Source of the DNA: an uncultured Bacilli bacterium
Lineage (GTDB): Bacteria > Bacillota_I > Bacilli_A > RF39 > UBA660
DNA: 62,216 nt
Direction: 5' to 3'
NCBI GenBank assembly: GCA_944358675.1
Contig: CALVRN010000006.1
Location: forward strand, 1-62,216
The notes under the pieces: model-generated
What the model saw: the letters and a program-made list of their open reading frames with translations, nothing else
The model's database searches: none
Told to the model about the DNA's origin: nothing
Shown: positions 41,285 through 49,114 of the stretch, in pieces
Position numbering within the stretch: the stretch's first letter is position 1
How the letters are laid out: every line of letters begins with the position of its first letter
Made by a program: the position numbers and the translations under genes

Positions 41285-41755
41285 ATGACAAATACAGATG
41301 AAGTTTATGTAACTGAACAAGGTTTAGAAGACATGAAAAAAGAACTAGAATACCTAAAAATGGAAAAGAGACCGGCAGTTATTGAAGCTTTAAAAGAAGC
41401 CAGAGCCTTGGGCGATTTAAGTGAGAATGCCGAATACGATGCAGCTAGAAATGAACAATCAGAAACTGAAAATCGTATAGCCACTTTAGAAAAACAAATA
41501 GAAAAAGCAATCGTTATTAAAAACGTTCAAACCGATAAAGTTTCAGTTGGTAACACTGTTGAATTAGAATATGTTGGTGATAATGATACTGACACTTACA
41601 CTATCGTTGGTGTTAAAGAAGCAGATCCATTTGCTAACAAAATTTCTAATGAATCACCAATTGCTAAAGCAATTATGGGTGCTAAAGTTGGCGATGTAGC
41701 TACTGTTGCCAGCCCAAATGGTGAATACCAAGTTAAAATTGTAGCTATAAGCTAA
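41285..41755 (+). CDS. greA: Transcription elongation factor GreA
   Basis: 156 residues, normal length. The N-terminal coiled coil carries the acidic tip in ALGDLSENAEYDAARNEQ; the C-terminal FKBP-like domain has ETDTYTIVG-type strands and ISNESPIAKAIMGAKVGD. It rescues backtracked RNA polymerase. ACTGAGGTGAAAA precedes the ATG. It ends the trhP block as in Bacillus and has its own terminator. Confidence 0.96.
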   Translation: MTNTDEVYVTEQGLEDMKKELEYLKMEKRPAVIEALKEARALGDLSENAEYDAARNEQSETENRIATLEKQIEKAIVIKNVQTDKVSVGNTVELEYVGDNDTDTYTIVGVKEADPFANKISNESPIAKAIMGAKVGDVATVASPNGEYQVKIVAIS

Positions 41756-41777
41756 GGACTATTATGTCCTTTTTTTC
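41754..41777 (+). terminator. Terminator of greA
   Basis: AAGGAC (41754-41759) pairs with GTCCTT (41766-41771) and a T run follows. Confidence 0.85.
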
Positions 41778-41908
41778 ATATAAAAATATGATTAATTATT
41801 TAGTAATTGATAACAGTAAAATAAGAAATAAATATCGTTGGAAAAGCATATTAGCATATTTGAAGGAAAATTAGAATAAAAAAAACAATCAAATATTTAC
41901 TTGTTCGC

Positions 41909-41937
41909 TTGTATAACTATTCGTTATATTATATAAT
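41909..41937 (+). promoter_or_regulatory. Promoter of the small hydrophobic peptide mRNA
   Basis: TTGTAT (41909-41914, weak -35), 17 bp, perfect TATAAT (41932-41937). The predicted start near 41944 leaves a leader of about 50 nt before the ATG. Confidence 0.6.
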
Positions 41938-41992
41938 TTATATAGGGGATACATTAACAGTTGAGTGCTTGCCTCCGAAAGGAGGTGGTGAA

Positions 41993-42067
41993 ATGACTAA
42001 AAAAGATTTTTTAATCTTTGCTTTAATCATTATCATCCTTCTACTTATAATTTTATTATTTCAATAA
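41993..42067 (+). CDS. Small hydrophobic peptide, candidate type I toxin (24 aa)
   Basis: MTKKDFLIFALIIIILLLII with LLFQ at the end: a short charged N-terminus and one uninterrupted membrane helix, the form of type I toxins that damage membranes. The AGGAGG site is locked in the tetraloop hairpin CCTCC-GAAA-GGAGG (41972-41985). A 10-base segment in the leader (41961-41970, TTGAGTGCTT) is complementary to one after the stop (42085-42094), so the mRNA can fold end to end. A convergent antisense RNA overlaps the 3' end (42072-42193). Seen: all these sequences. Inferred: toxin function and RNA control. Confidence 0.7.
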   Translation: MTKKDFLIFALIIIILLLIILLFQ

Positions 42068-42071
42068 TGAA

Positions 42072-42193
42072 TTATAAAAAGAAAAAGCACTCAATTTACA
42101 TTCAGTAGATTAAGTGCAAACCCAATTTGGGCAAGTACTCAACATGAGCATGTTAAGTATTCCCGTTTTTATTTTATGAGAAATCTCTCATCC
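42072..42193 (-). ncRNA. Candidate antisense RNA antitoxin (about 120 nt)
   Basis: On the minus strand a promoter TTGAAA-17 bp-TATGAT (42228-42200) predicts a start near 42193. The transcript ends at a hairpin (42117-42109 / 42094-42086, nine pairs with one G-U) followed by TTTTTCTTTTT near 42072. It is antisense to the 3' untranslated part of the toxin mRNA, including the segment that can pair with the mRNA leader. It contains further hairpins (the palindrome at 42120-42131 and the stem at 42133-42161). Ends are estimates. Confidence 0.6.
42133..42176 (+). terminator. Terminator of the toxin mRNA
   Basis: A long imperfect stem (42133-42146 / 42149-42161, one bulge and one mismatch) followed by CCCGTTTTTATTTT. 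Confidence 0.55.
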
Positions 42194-42199
42194 ATATAC

Positions 42200-42228
42200 A
42201 TCATAACATAAAATTAATTTTTTTTCAA
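42200..42228 (-). promoter_or_regulatory. Promoter of the antisense RNA
   Basis: Minus strand: TTGAAA (42228-42223), exactly 17 bp, TATGAT (42205-42200). Confidence 0.6.
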
Positions 42229-42249
42229 TATTTACAAAATTAATTTCTC

Positions 42250-42278
42250 TTGACTTCTGGTTATATTCCATTTACAAT
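42250..42278 (+). promoter_or_regulatory. Promoter of rny
   Basis: TTGACT (42250-42255), 17 bp, TACAAT (42273-42278). The short leader has a GGAAGTTCC palindrome and then TGGAGGTTAAAT before the ATG. Confidence 0.75.
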
Positions 42279-42314
42279 AGAATTAGGGAGGAAGTTCCCG
42301 TATGGAGGTTAAAT

Positions 42315-43868
42315 ATGAATAATATTGTGTTCTCCATATTGCTAATCTTAATTGGCCTTTTTGTTGGTATTATCTTTATGATAATTTTAAATTCTATTAA
42401 ATTAATGAATGCTTCTAAAAAAGTTCAAAATTTGCTTGATAATGCAAAAAAAGAAGCAGATAAATTAAAAAGAGATAGTATTTTAGAAGCTAAAGAAGAA
42501 AATCATAGATTAAAAGCTGAATTAGATAAAGAAACAAAAGAAAAGAAACAAGAAATTAAAGACTCCGAAGACCGTCTTTTAGCACGTGAAGAGAGTATGG
42601 ACCGCCGAGACCAAACCCTCCAAAATCGCGAGCAAATGCTAGAAGATAAAGAAAACAATTTGATACTTAAGCAAAAAGAAATTCAAGAAAAGCAAATGGA
42701 GTTAGAAGAAACAAAAAATGAACAATTAAAATTATTAGAAAAAATTGCTGGTTATACAAAAAAACAAGCAAGAGAACTAATAATGAAAAAAGTCGAAGAT
42801 ATGATGAATTTAGAAATAACTTCATATATCAAAGATCGTGAGGCTGAAGCAAAACTTCAAGCCGACAAAAACTCTAAAGAAATGTTAGTTGGAGCAATGC
42901 AAAGATATGCTGCCGATATAGCTGGAGAACAAACAGTTACTGTAGTTACTCTACCAAACGATGAAATGAAAGGTCGAATTATTGGTAGAGAAGGAAGAAA
43001 CATTAGAACAATTGAAGCTGTGACAGGGGTTGATTTAATTATTGATGATACTCCAGAAGCTTTAGTTCTATCAAGTTTTGACCCATATAGAAGAGAAATA
43101 GCTAGACTTACTCTAGAAACATTAATTAAAGATGGTAGAATTCATCCTAGTCGTATTGAAGAGGTTTACGATAAAACCGTTAAAGAAATGAAAGCTAATT
43201 TAATTGAAATCGGTAATAATGCCTTATTTGAATTAGGTATTACTAAAATGGAACCTGAGTTAGTTGAAACTATTGGTAAATTACAATTTAGAACAAGTTA
43301 TGGACAAAATGCCTTAAAACATTCATTAGAAGTTGCTAATTTAGCAGGACTTTTGGCTGGTGAATTGGGTGAAAATATAACATTAGCTAAAAGAGCAGGA
43401 CTTTTACATGATATTGGTAAAGCAATCGACCACGAAGTTGAAGGTAGCCATGTTGAATTAGGCGCTAATTTAGCTAGAAAATATGGTGAAAATGAAATAG
43501 TCATCAATGCTATTGAATCCCATCATGGCGATACTGAACCAACTAGTGTTATTAGTACTCTTGTTGCTATTGCTGATACTCTTTCAGCATCAAGACCAGG
43601 AGCTAGAAATGATTCATTAGAAAATTATATCAAAAGATTAACTGAACTTGAAGAAATTGGTAATGATGTCGAAGGTGTCGAAAAAGCCTATGCTGTTCAA
43701 GCTGGTAGAGAATTAAGGGTAATAGTAAAACCAGAAGAAATAGATGACTTAGAAAGTCATAAGATTGCCCGTGACATTAAAAATAAAATCGAAGAAAACT
43801 TACAATATCCTGGAACTATTAAAGTTGTTGTTGTAAGAGAAACTAGAGTGACTGAAGAAGCAAAATAA
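42315..43868 (+). CDS. rny: Ribonuclease Y
   Basis: 517 residues, normal length. One N-terminal membrane helix (3-25), a long coiled coil (about 30-150, [23 protein letters not shown]), the KH domain ([26 protein letters not shown]) and the HD domain ([21 protein letters not shown]). It is the main membrane-bound endoribonuclease that starts mRNA decay in Firmicutes. It has its own promoter. The candidate toxin-antitoxin locus sits directly upstream. Confidence 0.97.
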   Translation: MNNIVFSILLILIGLFVGIIFMIILNSIKLMNASKKVQNLLDNAKKEADKLKRDSILEAKEENHRLKAELDKETKEKKQEIKDSEDRLLAREESMDRRDQTLQNREQMLEDKENNLILKQKEIQEKQMELEETKNEQLKLLEKIAGYTKKQARELIMKKVEDMMNLEITSYIKDREAEAKLQADKNSKEMLVGAMQRYAADIAGEQTVTVVTLPNDEMKGRIIGREGRNIRTIEAVTGVDLIIDDTPEALVLSSFDPYRREIARLTLETLIKDGRIHPSRIEEVYDKTVKEMKANLIEIGNNALFELGITKMEPELVETIGKLQFRTSYGQNALKHSLEVANLAGLLAGELGENITLAKRAGLLHDIGKAIDHEVEGSHVELGANLARKYGENEIVINAIESHHGDTEPTSVISTLVAIADTLSASRPGARNDSLENYIKRLTELEEIGNDVEGVEKAYAVQAGRELRVIVKPEEIDDLESHKIARDIKNKIEENLQYPGTIKVVVVRETRVTEEAK

Positions 43869-43881
43869 TGCTTCTTTTTTA
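43857..43881 (+). terminator. Terminator of rny
   Basis: GAAGCA (43857-43862) pairs with TGCTTC (43869-43874) across the stop codon; TTTTTT follows. Confidence 0.8.
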
Positions 43882-43921
43882 TTTACACTTTTCGCGAAAA
43901 ATGAAAATCTTTGGAGAATGT
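43882..43921 (+). repeat. Dispersed intergenic repeat, copy B
   Basis: TTTACAC, 19 bp, TCTTTGGAGAATGT. The 14-base right end is identical to copy A at 35635-35648. Confidence 0.45.
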
Positions 43922-43993
43922 GGTAATTAATCAAATAAAACAAGTCATAAAACAATCCTATAAGAAACATAATCTAATAAAAAACTTATTACC

Positions 43994-44032
43994 TTTACAC
44001 TTTTAAAAAATATGGAAATCTTTGAAGAAAAT
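43994..44032 (+). repeat. Dispersed intergenic repeat, copy C
   Basis: TTTACAC, 18 bp, TCTTTGAAGAAAAT. Right end differs from copies A and B at three positions. Lies 112 bp after copy B. Confidence 0.4.
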
Positions 44033-44035
44033 TAC

Positions 44036-44419
44036 TTATATAGTAGGGTTTTCATTAGAAGTTATATTACTTCCAGATTTAATTCCTACATAAAGTACAA
44101 TTAAAGCCGCAATAAAATTAAACAAACTCGCATCTATTTGCAAATCCGCAAACTCATCTTCTAAATTATATTTCTCCTTAACACTTTTATCTCTAATATT
44201 AATATAAATAAAGATAGCTGCAACAACAAACATAACAGTCCTATTAAAAAGCAAAATATCATAGCTTTCTTTCTCAGTATAAATTGTTTTTTTATCCTCA
44301 AGTCCAAGTAAAAAATTATATGATAGAGAAATAGATATAATTGTTGTGAAAAGTAATATAACTGATAACACGATTTGAACTTTAACAAGCTCCGCTTCTT
44401 CTAAATTGTAATTTGTCAT
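44036..44419 (-). CDS. Small three-span membrane protein
   Basis: 127 residues with about three hydrophobic segments (VQIVLSVILLFTTIISISLSY, TVMFVVAAIFIYINI, LFNFIAALIVLYVGI). I recognise no family. It follows the deacetylase gene on the minus strand with a 4-bp ATGA overlap, so it is co-translated and may help anchor or regulate it. An acidic linker (EEKYNLEDEFADLQ type) separates segments two and three. Function unknown. Confidence 0.65.
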   Translation of the reverse strand: MTNYNLEEAELVKVQIVLSVILLFTTIISISLSYNFLLGLEDKKTIYTEKESYDILLFNRTVMFVVAAIFIYINIRDKSVKEKYNLEDEFADLQIDASLFNFIAALIVLYVGIKSGSNITSNENPTI

Positions 44420-45633
44420 TCACTTTCCCTTAATTTTTTAAGTTCTAAAAGTTCACTAACTGTCACAAATTTGTAACCTTGTTTTTTCAAATTTGAAATG
44501 ATGTCCTCCAAAGCATTTAAAGAATACTCGTGATTATCATGCATTAAAATAATACTTCCGCTTTTGACATTTGGCAAAACATTTTTCAAAATTTTATCTT
44601 TAGTTTTAACTTGCCAATCTCTAGAATCCACATCCCATAAAACAAATTTTAAATCAGTATAACTTTTTAAGGTGTTAGTATAACCACCATATGTTGGTCT
44701 AAATAAAGTTGGAGAAAAACCTGTTACACGTTTAATAGCTTCTTGTGTTTTATTTATCTCTTCTTGAAATTCTTCCTTAGATAACCTTGTAAGTAATTTA
44801 TGATCATAAGAATGATTTCCTATTTCACTTCCTTCCTTAAGCATCCTTATCAAAGTGTCGCCATAAAAATCCACCTTGTTTCCTATTAAAAAGAAAGTCC
44901 CACATGCATTATATTTTTTCAAAACATCCAAAATCTTTTCTGTATACTTACTAGGTCCATCATCAAAAGTAAGTGCAACCACCTTATCATCCAGTGAAAC
45001 ATTTCTTTTCTTTATAGATAAATAAGTATCATTTCCTTCATTTTTATCAATATCTACTAGCATTTTTAAACTATCTAAAGGAATATCTAAATAAATAAGT
45101 TCATCGTGTTTACTCTTAATCTCCGCCGGATTAAAATATAAAGTTAAATTTTCATCATCTATTGTAAAATAATCATAACTAACATTACTTAAATAATCCA
45201 TATCCGCATCTTGGTATTTTTCTAAAAGCTCTTTTTTTATTTCATAATCTAAGCCATTTAAATCCTCAACTAAATCTTCCATTGATAAAAACTTATCATT
45301 TGTTTTATTGTAAGTAAAAGTCTTAATCTTATTTATTACTTTATCAGTAACTATTTCCGTTTGTAAACTTACATTGATAATATCATTATTTATTTCTTTA
45401 TATGTATAAGAAATATTAAGTTCTGGTGTAGAAGAAGACTTCATATTTTTAAAATTATAATATGTTTGATTAACATACGCACTAATTTTGTCATCCAAAA
45501 CATTTATATTAGTAACCGGGTAGTTAATTGACACAAATCCATCTTCCGCATTTATATAACTTTCGACACTTTTTTCTTTTTCACAGCCACAAAGTAATAA
45601 AATAATTATCAATAGCACAATTATTTTTTTCAT
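44416..45633 (-). CDS. Polysaccharide deacetylase lipoprotein (PgdA-like)
   Basis: About 405 residues. Lipoprotein signal with lipobox LLCGC. Residues about 25-195 look like the DUF4163/DUF3298-type N-terminal domain (ISYTYKEINNDIINVSLQTEIVT). From about 220 a NodB domain has all motifs: ALTFDDGPS, GNHSYDHKLLT (zinc His pair), RPTYGGYT, DVDSRDW, LMHDNH. It probably removes acetyl groups from peptidoglycan GlcNAc and so gives lysozyme resistance. Start: ATG 45633 after GAGGGTGG; an in-frame TTG at 45648 lies within the upstream region. Confidence 0.9.
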   Translation of the reverse strand: MKKIIVLLIIILLLCGCEKEKSVESYINAEDGFVSINYPVTNINVLDDKISAYVNQTYYNFKNMKSSSTPELNISYTYKEINNDIINVSLQTEIVTDKVINKIKTFTYNKTNDKFLSMEDLVEDLNGLDYEIKKELLEKYQDADMDYLSNVSYDYFTIDDENLTLYFNPAEIKSKHDELIYLDIPLDSLKMLVDIDKNEGNDTYLSIKKRNVSLDDKVVALTFDDGPSKYTEKILDVLKKYNACGTFFLIGNKVDFYGDTLIRMLKEGSEIGNHSYDHKLLTRLSKEEFQEEINKTQEAIKRVTGFSPTLFRPTYGGYTNTLKSYTDLKFVLWDVDSRDWQVKTKDKILKNVLPNVKSGSIILMHDNHEYSLNALEDIISNLKKQGYKFVTVSELLELKKLRESE

Positions 45634-45659
45634 CAAAACCACCCTCAAACAAGTATATG

Positions 45660-46020
45660 TTTAGCAAAAAAAAATATACATAAAAAGCGAACATTTTACC
45701 TTTCGCACTTACAAAATATCCATCAATTTCAAAAAAACAAAAAACGTAAAAATCAAAAAAACAAAAAAACAGAAAATTTAAAAAAAGTTATTTTAATCAA
45801 AAAACAAAAAAAGAAAAGAAAAATATAAAAACTATAAAAAGCATTATAAAATAAAGGAAAAAATCAAAATAAAAAAACGTACAGAGGACACCAATATTTT
45901 AAAAAAATTAAAAATCACAAAAACGTAAAACTTTACAAAATAAATTTTTTTGAATTTTCCTTTAAAAATAAAGGACTGTCAAAAGCCACTGAAAAAAGTT
46001 TTAAAAAAACGAACATTTTC
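45660..46020. other. Long A-tract-rich noncoding region before nrdD
   Basis: About 360 bp with strong strand bias: the plus strand is mostly A-tracts broken by single C or G. No gene is seen. Three copies of AAAACGTA (45741, 45874, 45920) and two of CGAACATTTT (near 45688 and 46010) occur. Repeated A-tracts suggest bent DNA upstream of the nrdD promoter. Confidence 0.5.
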
Positions 46021-46022
46021 TA

Positions 46023-46051
46023 TTGACTCAAGCTATCTAGCGGTATATAAT
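46023..46051 (+). promoter_or_regulatory. Promoter of nrdD operon
   Basis: TTGACT (46023-46028), 17 bp, TATAAT (46046-46051). ATGGGAGGTACTT precedes the start codon. No clear NrdR box is visible. Confidence 0.8.
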
Positions 46052-46077
46052 CAAGTTAGAAAATATGGGAGGTACTT

Positions 46078-48375
46078 ATGACAATTGAAGAAGAAAAATT
46101 AGATTACCTGACTGTTATTAAACGAAGTGGTAAAAAAGTAGCTTGGAACGGTACAAAAATCGCTCTAGCTATTAAAAAGGCTTTTGATAGTCTAGAAAAA
46201 GATGAAGAAAATCATTATTCTGAAAAGGATGTAAACAAAGTTTATAATGCTGTTATTAAACACATTGAAAAAGATTATAAAAATGAAGAAAAGATCAAAA
46301 TTGAAGCAATACAAGATTTAATAGAAGCTGAACTTCAAAAACAAGGTTATCCAGATGTATATAAAGCATTTGCTGATTACCGTGAAAGAAGAAACATTTC
46401 AAGACAAGTTTTCTTTGGTGAAAAGAAACAACACAAATTTTTAAAAGCTCTAGAAAGCTTGGGACTAAAATCTGCATCTGAAGTAAATGACAAAAGGGAA
46501 AATGCCAATGTTGATGGTGATACAGCTATGGGTACAATGCTTCAGTATGGATCTACAGTTTCTAAAGAATTTGCCAAAGCATATTTAATGAAACCAAGAT
46601 TTGCTGAAGCTCATGATAATGGTGACATTCACATTCATGACATGGACTTTTTACCAATGGGAACAACAACTTGTTGCCAAATCGATTTAAATAAATTATT
46701 CAAAAATGGCTTTTCAACAGGACATGGTTATTTGAGACAACCAAAAGACATTATCAGTTATACAGCTTTAGCCGCTATAGCTATTCAAGCAAACCAAAAT
46801 GATCAGCACGGTGGTCAAGCCATCCCAGCCTTTGATTATTATATGGCACCAGGTGTTCTTGCAACTTTCAAAAAACAATTAAAACAAGCAATTTACGATT
46901 ATCTTGATTTAACTGATTTAGAATACTATATAAATATGGATAGAGTAGCCAAAGAAATCGATAAAATTAAAACTATTGAAATTGACTTAAGTATGTTTGA
47001 TCCATTCACAAAAGATTCAGAGCAAGTAAAAAGGTTATTTAAAAAAGCCTATGAAAAAGCTTATGAAAAAACCGATAGACAAACATATCAAGCTATGGAA
47101 GCATTTATTCATAACTTAAATACCATGCATTCAAGAGCTGGTGCTCAAGTTCCATTTTCATCAATTAATTTTGGAACTGATACATCACCAGAAGGAAGAA
47201 TGGTTATGAAAAATTACTTGTTAGCCACTGATGCTGGATTAGGTAATCATGAAACTCCAATATTCCCAATATCAATATTCAAAGTAAAAGAAGGAGTTAA
47301 TTATAATAAGGAAGATCCAAACTATGATTTATTTAGATTAGCTTGCGAAGTGTCAGCAAAAAGATTATTTCCAAACTTCTCATTTATAGATGCTCCATTT
47401 AATCTAGAATATTATGACCCAAATAATTTTGAAACCGAAGTAGGTTATATGGGATGTAGAACAAGAGTTTTGGCAGACATTACATCAGATTATCCAGTAA
47501 CCCCAGGTAGAGGAAATCTATCATTCACATCTATTAACTTACCAAGATTAGGTATTAAACACGGAATTGTCAGTGGAGAAACAGATTTAGATGGCTTTTT
47601 CAAAGAATTAGAAGATTTAATGGACTTGGTAAAAGATCAATTACTCGAAAGATTTGAAATTCAATGTTCAAAAAGAATATACAATTTCCCATTCTTGTTA
47701 GGTCAAGGTGTATGGATGGATAGTGAAAAATTAAAACCAAATGATAGATTAAGAAAAGTCTTAAAACATGGCACATTAACAATAGGGTTTATTGGTTTAG
47801 CTGAATGCTTAAAAGCTTTAATAGGTAAACATCATGGAGAAAGTGAAGAAGCACAAGAATTAGGATTAAAAATAATTGGATTTATGAGAAAGAAGTTAGA
47901 TGAATACTCTAAAGAATATAATTTAAATTTCTCATTAATTGCAACCCCAGCTGAAGGTTTATCAGGTAGATTTACTAATATCGATAAAGCTATATATGGA
48001 AAAATAAAAGGAGTTACTGATAGAGAATATTACACTAACTCATTCCATGTACCAGTTTATTATAATATATCAGCTGTCAAAAAAATACAACTTGAAGCTC
48101 CATATCATGCCTTTACTAATGGCGGACATATTACATATGTTGAATTAGATGGTGATACAGCTATGAATGTTGATGCATTTGAACAAATAATAAGAGTTAT
48201 GCATGATAATGGTATTGGTTATGGCGCAATCAATCACCCAGTAGATAGAGATCCAGTATGTGGTTATACCGGTGTTATTGGTGATTTTTGTCCGGGATGT
48301 GGACGTAAGGAAGGCGAAGGCGTTCCAATGGAAAGAATAAAAAACGCAAGTTTAAACACTTGTGGTGGAAGATAG
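46078..48375 (+). CDS. nrdD: Anaerobic ribonucleoside-triphosphate reductase, large part lacking the glycyl loop
   Basis: 765 residues. Residues about 10-105 are the ATP-cone. The barrel has HIHDMDFLPMGTTTCCQIDLN and the active-site VGYMGCRTRV (thiyl Cys). The C-terminal zinc region is DPVCGYTGVIGDFCPGCGRKEGEG (Cys728, 738, 741). In other NrdD proteins the RxTGYL glycyl-radical loop follows here, but this protein ends with ERIKNASLNTCGGR and a TAG stop. The loop is found in the next small gene. In the same frame only 4 codons separate the stop from that gene's ATG, and a perfect TAGGAGG lies across the stop, so a true split is more likely than a mutation. Confidence 0.95.
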   Translation: MTIEEEKLDYLTVIKRSGKKVAWNGTKIALAIKKAFDSLEKDEENHYSEKDVNKVYNAVIKHIEKDYKNEEKIKIEAIQDLIEAELQKQGYPDVYKAFADYRERRNISRQVFFGEKKQHKFLKALESLGLKSASEVNDKRENANVDGDTAMGTMLQYGSTVSKEFAKAYLMKPRFAEAHDNGDIHIHDMDFLPMGTTTCCQIDLNKLFKNGFSTGHGYLRQPKDIISYTALAAIAIQANQNDQHGGQAIPAFDYYMAPGVLATFKKQLKQAIYDYLDLTDLEYYINMDRVAKEIDKIKTIEIDLSMFDPFTKDSEQVKRLFKKAYEKAYEKTDRQTYQAMEAFIHNLNTMHSRAGAQVPFSSINFGTDTSPEGRMVMKNYLLATDAGLGNHETPIFPISIFKVKEGVNYNKEDPNYDLFRLACEVSAKRLFPNFSFIDAPFNLEYYDPNNFETEVGYMGCRTRVLADITSDYPVTPGRGNLSFTSINLPRLGIKHGIVSGETDLDGFFKELEDLMDLVKDQLLERFEIQCSKRIYNFPFLLGQGVWMDSEKLKPNDRLRKVLKHGTLTIGFIGLAECLKALIGKHHGESEEAQELGLKIIGFMRKKLDEYSKEYNLNFSLIATPAEGLSGRFTNIDKAIYGKIKGVTDREYYTNSFHVPVYYNISAVKKIQLEAPYHAFTNGGHITYVELDGDTAMNVDAFEQIIRVMHDNGIGYGAINHPVDRDPVCGYTGVIGDFCPGCGRKEGEGVPMERIKNASLNTCGGR

Positions 48376-48387
48376 GAGGAAATTAAA

Positions 48388-48555
48388 ATGAAAGCAGATG
48401 AAAAAAAAGTAGGAGAAGGAGTTAAATTCGAAAGAATTAGAAGAATTACTGGTTATTTAGTAGGAACTACAGATAGATTTAACAATGCCAAAAGATCTGA
48501 AGAACATGATCGTGTAAAACATAGTACTGCTGGTCTTATGAAAGCCGCTAAATAA
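48388..48555 (+). CDS. Stand-alone glycyl-radical domain of NrdD (55 aa)
   Basis: The peptide starts MKADEKKVGEGVKFERI and then has RRITGYLVGTTDRF, with Gly22 as the predicted radical glycine, followed by NNAKRSEEHDRVKH, the conserved NrdD C-terminal end. Own ribosome binding site: TAGGAGG 8 bp before the ATG. Its stop overlaps the nrdG start (TAATG), so it is coupled to the activase that would install the radical. Residues 8-18 (VGEGVKFERIR) repeat the end of the large protein (EGEGVPMERIK), also at the DNA level. This suggests origin by a short duplication. Known relative in concept: YfiD, a detachable glycyl domain for pyruvate formate-lyase. Confidence 0.85.
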   Translation: MKADEKKVGEGVKFERIRRITGYLVGTTDRFNNAKRSEEHDRVKHSTAGLMKAAK

Positions 48556-49106
48556 TGCAAATACGTTTAGCCAGCGACTTACAACCAGATAGTATAGTCG
48601 ATGGACTAGGAATAAGAACCGTCATTTGGACTCAGGGGTGTAGCCATAATTGTGAAGGTTGTCACAATCCAACCACCCATGATTTTCAAGGCGGCTTTTC
48701 TGTAGGTGTAGATGAAGTAAATAAAGAGTTAGATACTCTTTTGGGCCAGCAAGGCATCACCTTATCAGGTGGTGATCCGATGTTTCAAGCTAAAGCCTGT
48801 GCTAAAATAGCCAAACATGCCAAAGAACTTGGTTTAAATGTTTGGTGTTATACCGGCTTTACTTATGAAGATGTACTAAAAAGTAAAGATATGATGGAAC
48901 TTTTAAAATATGTTGATGTTTTAGTTGATGGCAAATTTGATATTAAAGAGTTTAGCTTAAACCTCGACTTTAGAGGTTCTAGAAATCAAAGGATTATTGA
49001 TGTTCAAAAAAGTTTAAAAGAAGAAAAAGTTGTTCTAATTGATAAATACATGAAAGAACGTACTCATGTGATTGAAGTTCCAAGAAAAAAACATGTATAC
49101 ATATAA
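48555..49106 (+). CDS. nrdG: Anaerobic ribonucleotide reductase activase
   Basis: 183 residues, radical SAM. TQGCSHNCEGCHNP holds the CxxxCxxC cluster ligands, TLSGGDPMFQ is the SAM-binding GGE-like motif, and VWCYTGFTYEDVL and VLVDGKFD follow. It uses SAM and a 4Fe-4S cluster to make the glycyl radical on NrdD. Start ATG overlaps the stop of the small glycyl-domain gene by one base, with AAGCCGC upstream, so its translation depends on coupling. Confidence 0.95.
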   Translation: MQIRLASDLQPDSIVDGLGIRTVIWTQGCSHNCEGCHNPTTHDFQGGFSVGVDEVNKELDTLLGQQGITLSGGDPMFQAKACAKIAKHAKELGLNVWCYTGFTYEDVLKSKDMMELLKYVDVLVDGKFDIKEFSLNLDFRGSRNQRIIDVQKSLKEEKVVLIDKYMKERTHVIEVPRKKHVYI

Positions 49107-49114
49107 GGAGAAAT

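Noticed and set aside
44161..44388. Second minus-strand frame inside the three-span membrane protein gene
   Set aside because: Fully contained in another frame of the better supported gene, which has ATGA coupling to the deacetylase.
46000..46060. NrdR boxes at the nrdD promoter
   Set aside because: I looked for paired ACACWATAT-type palindromes and found only a weak half match near 45893, so none is claimed.
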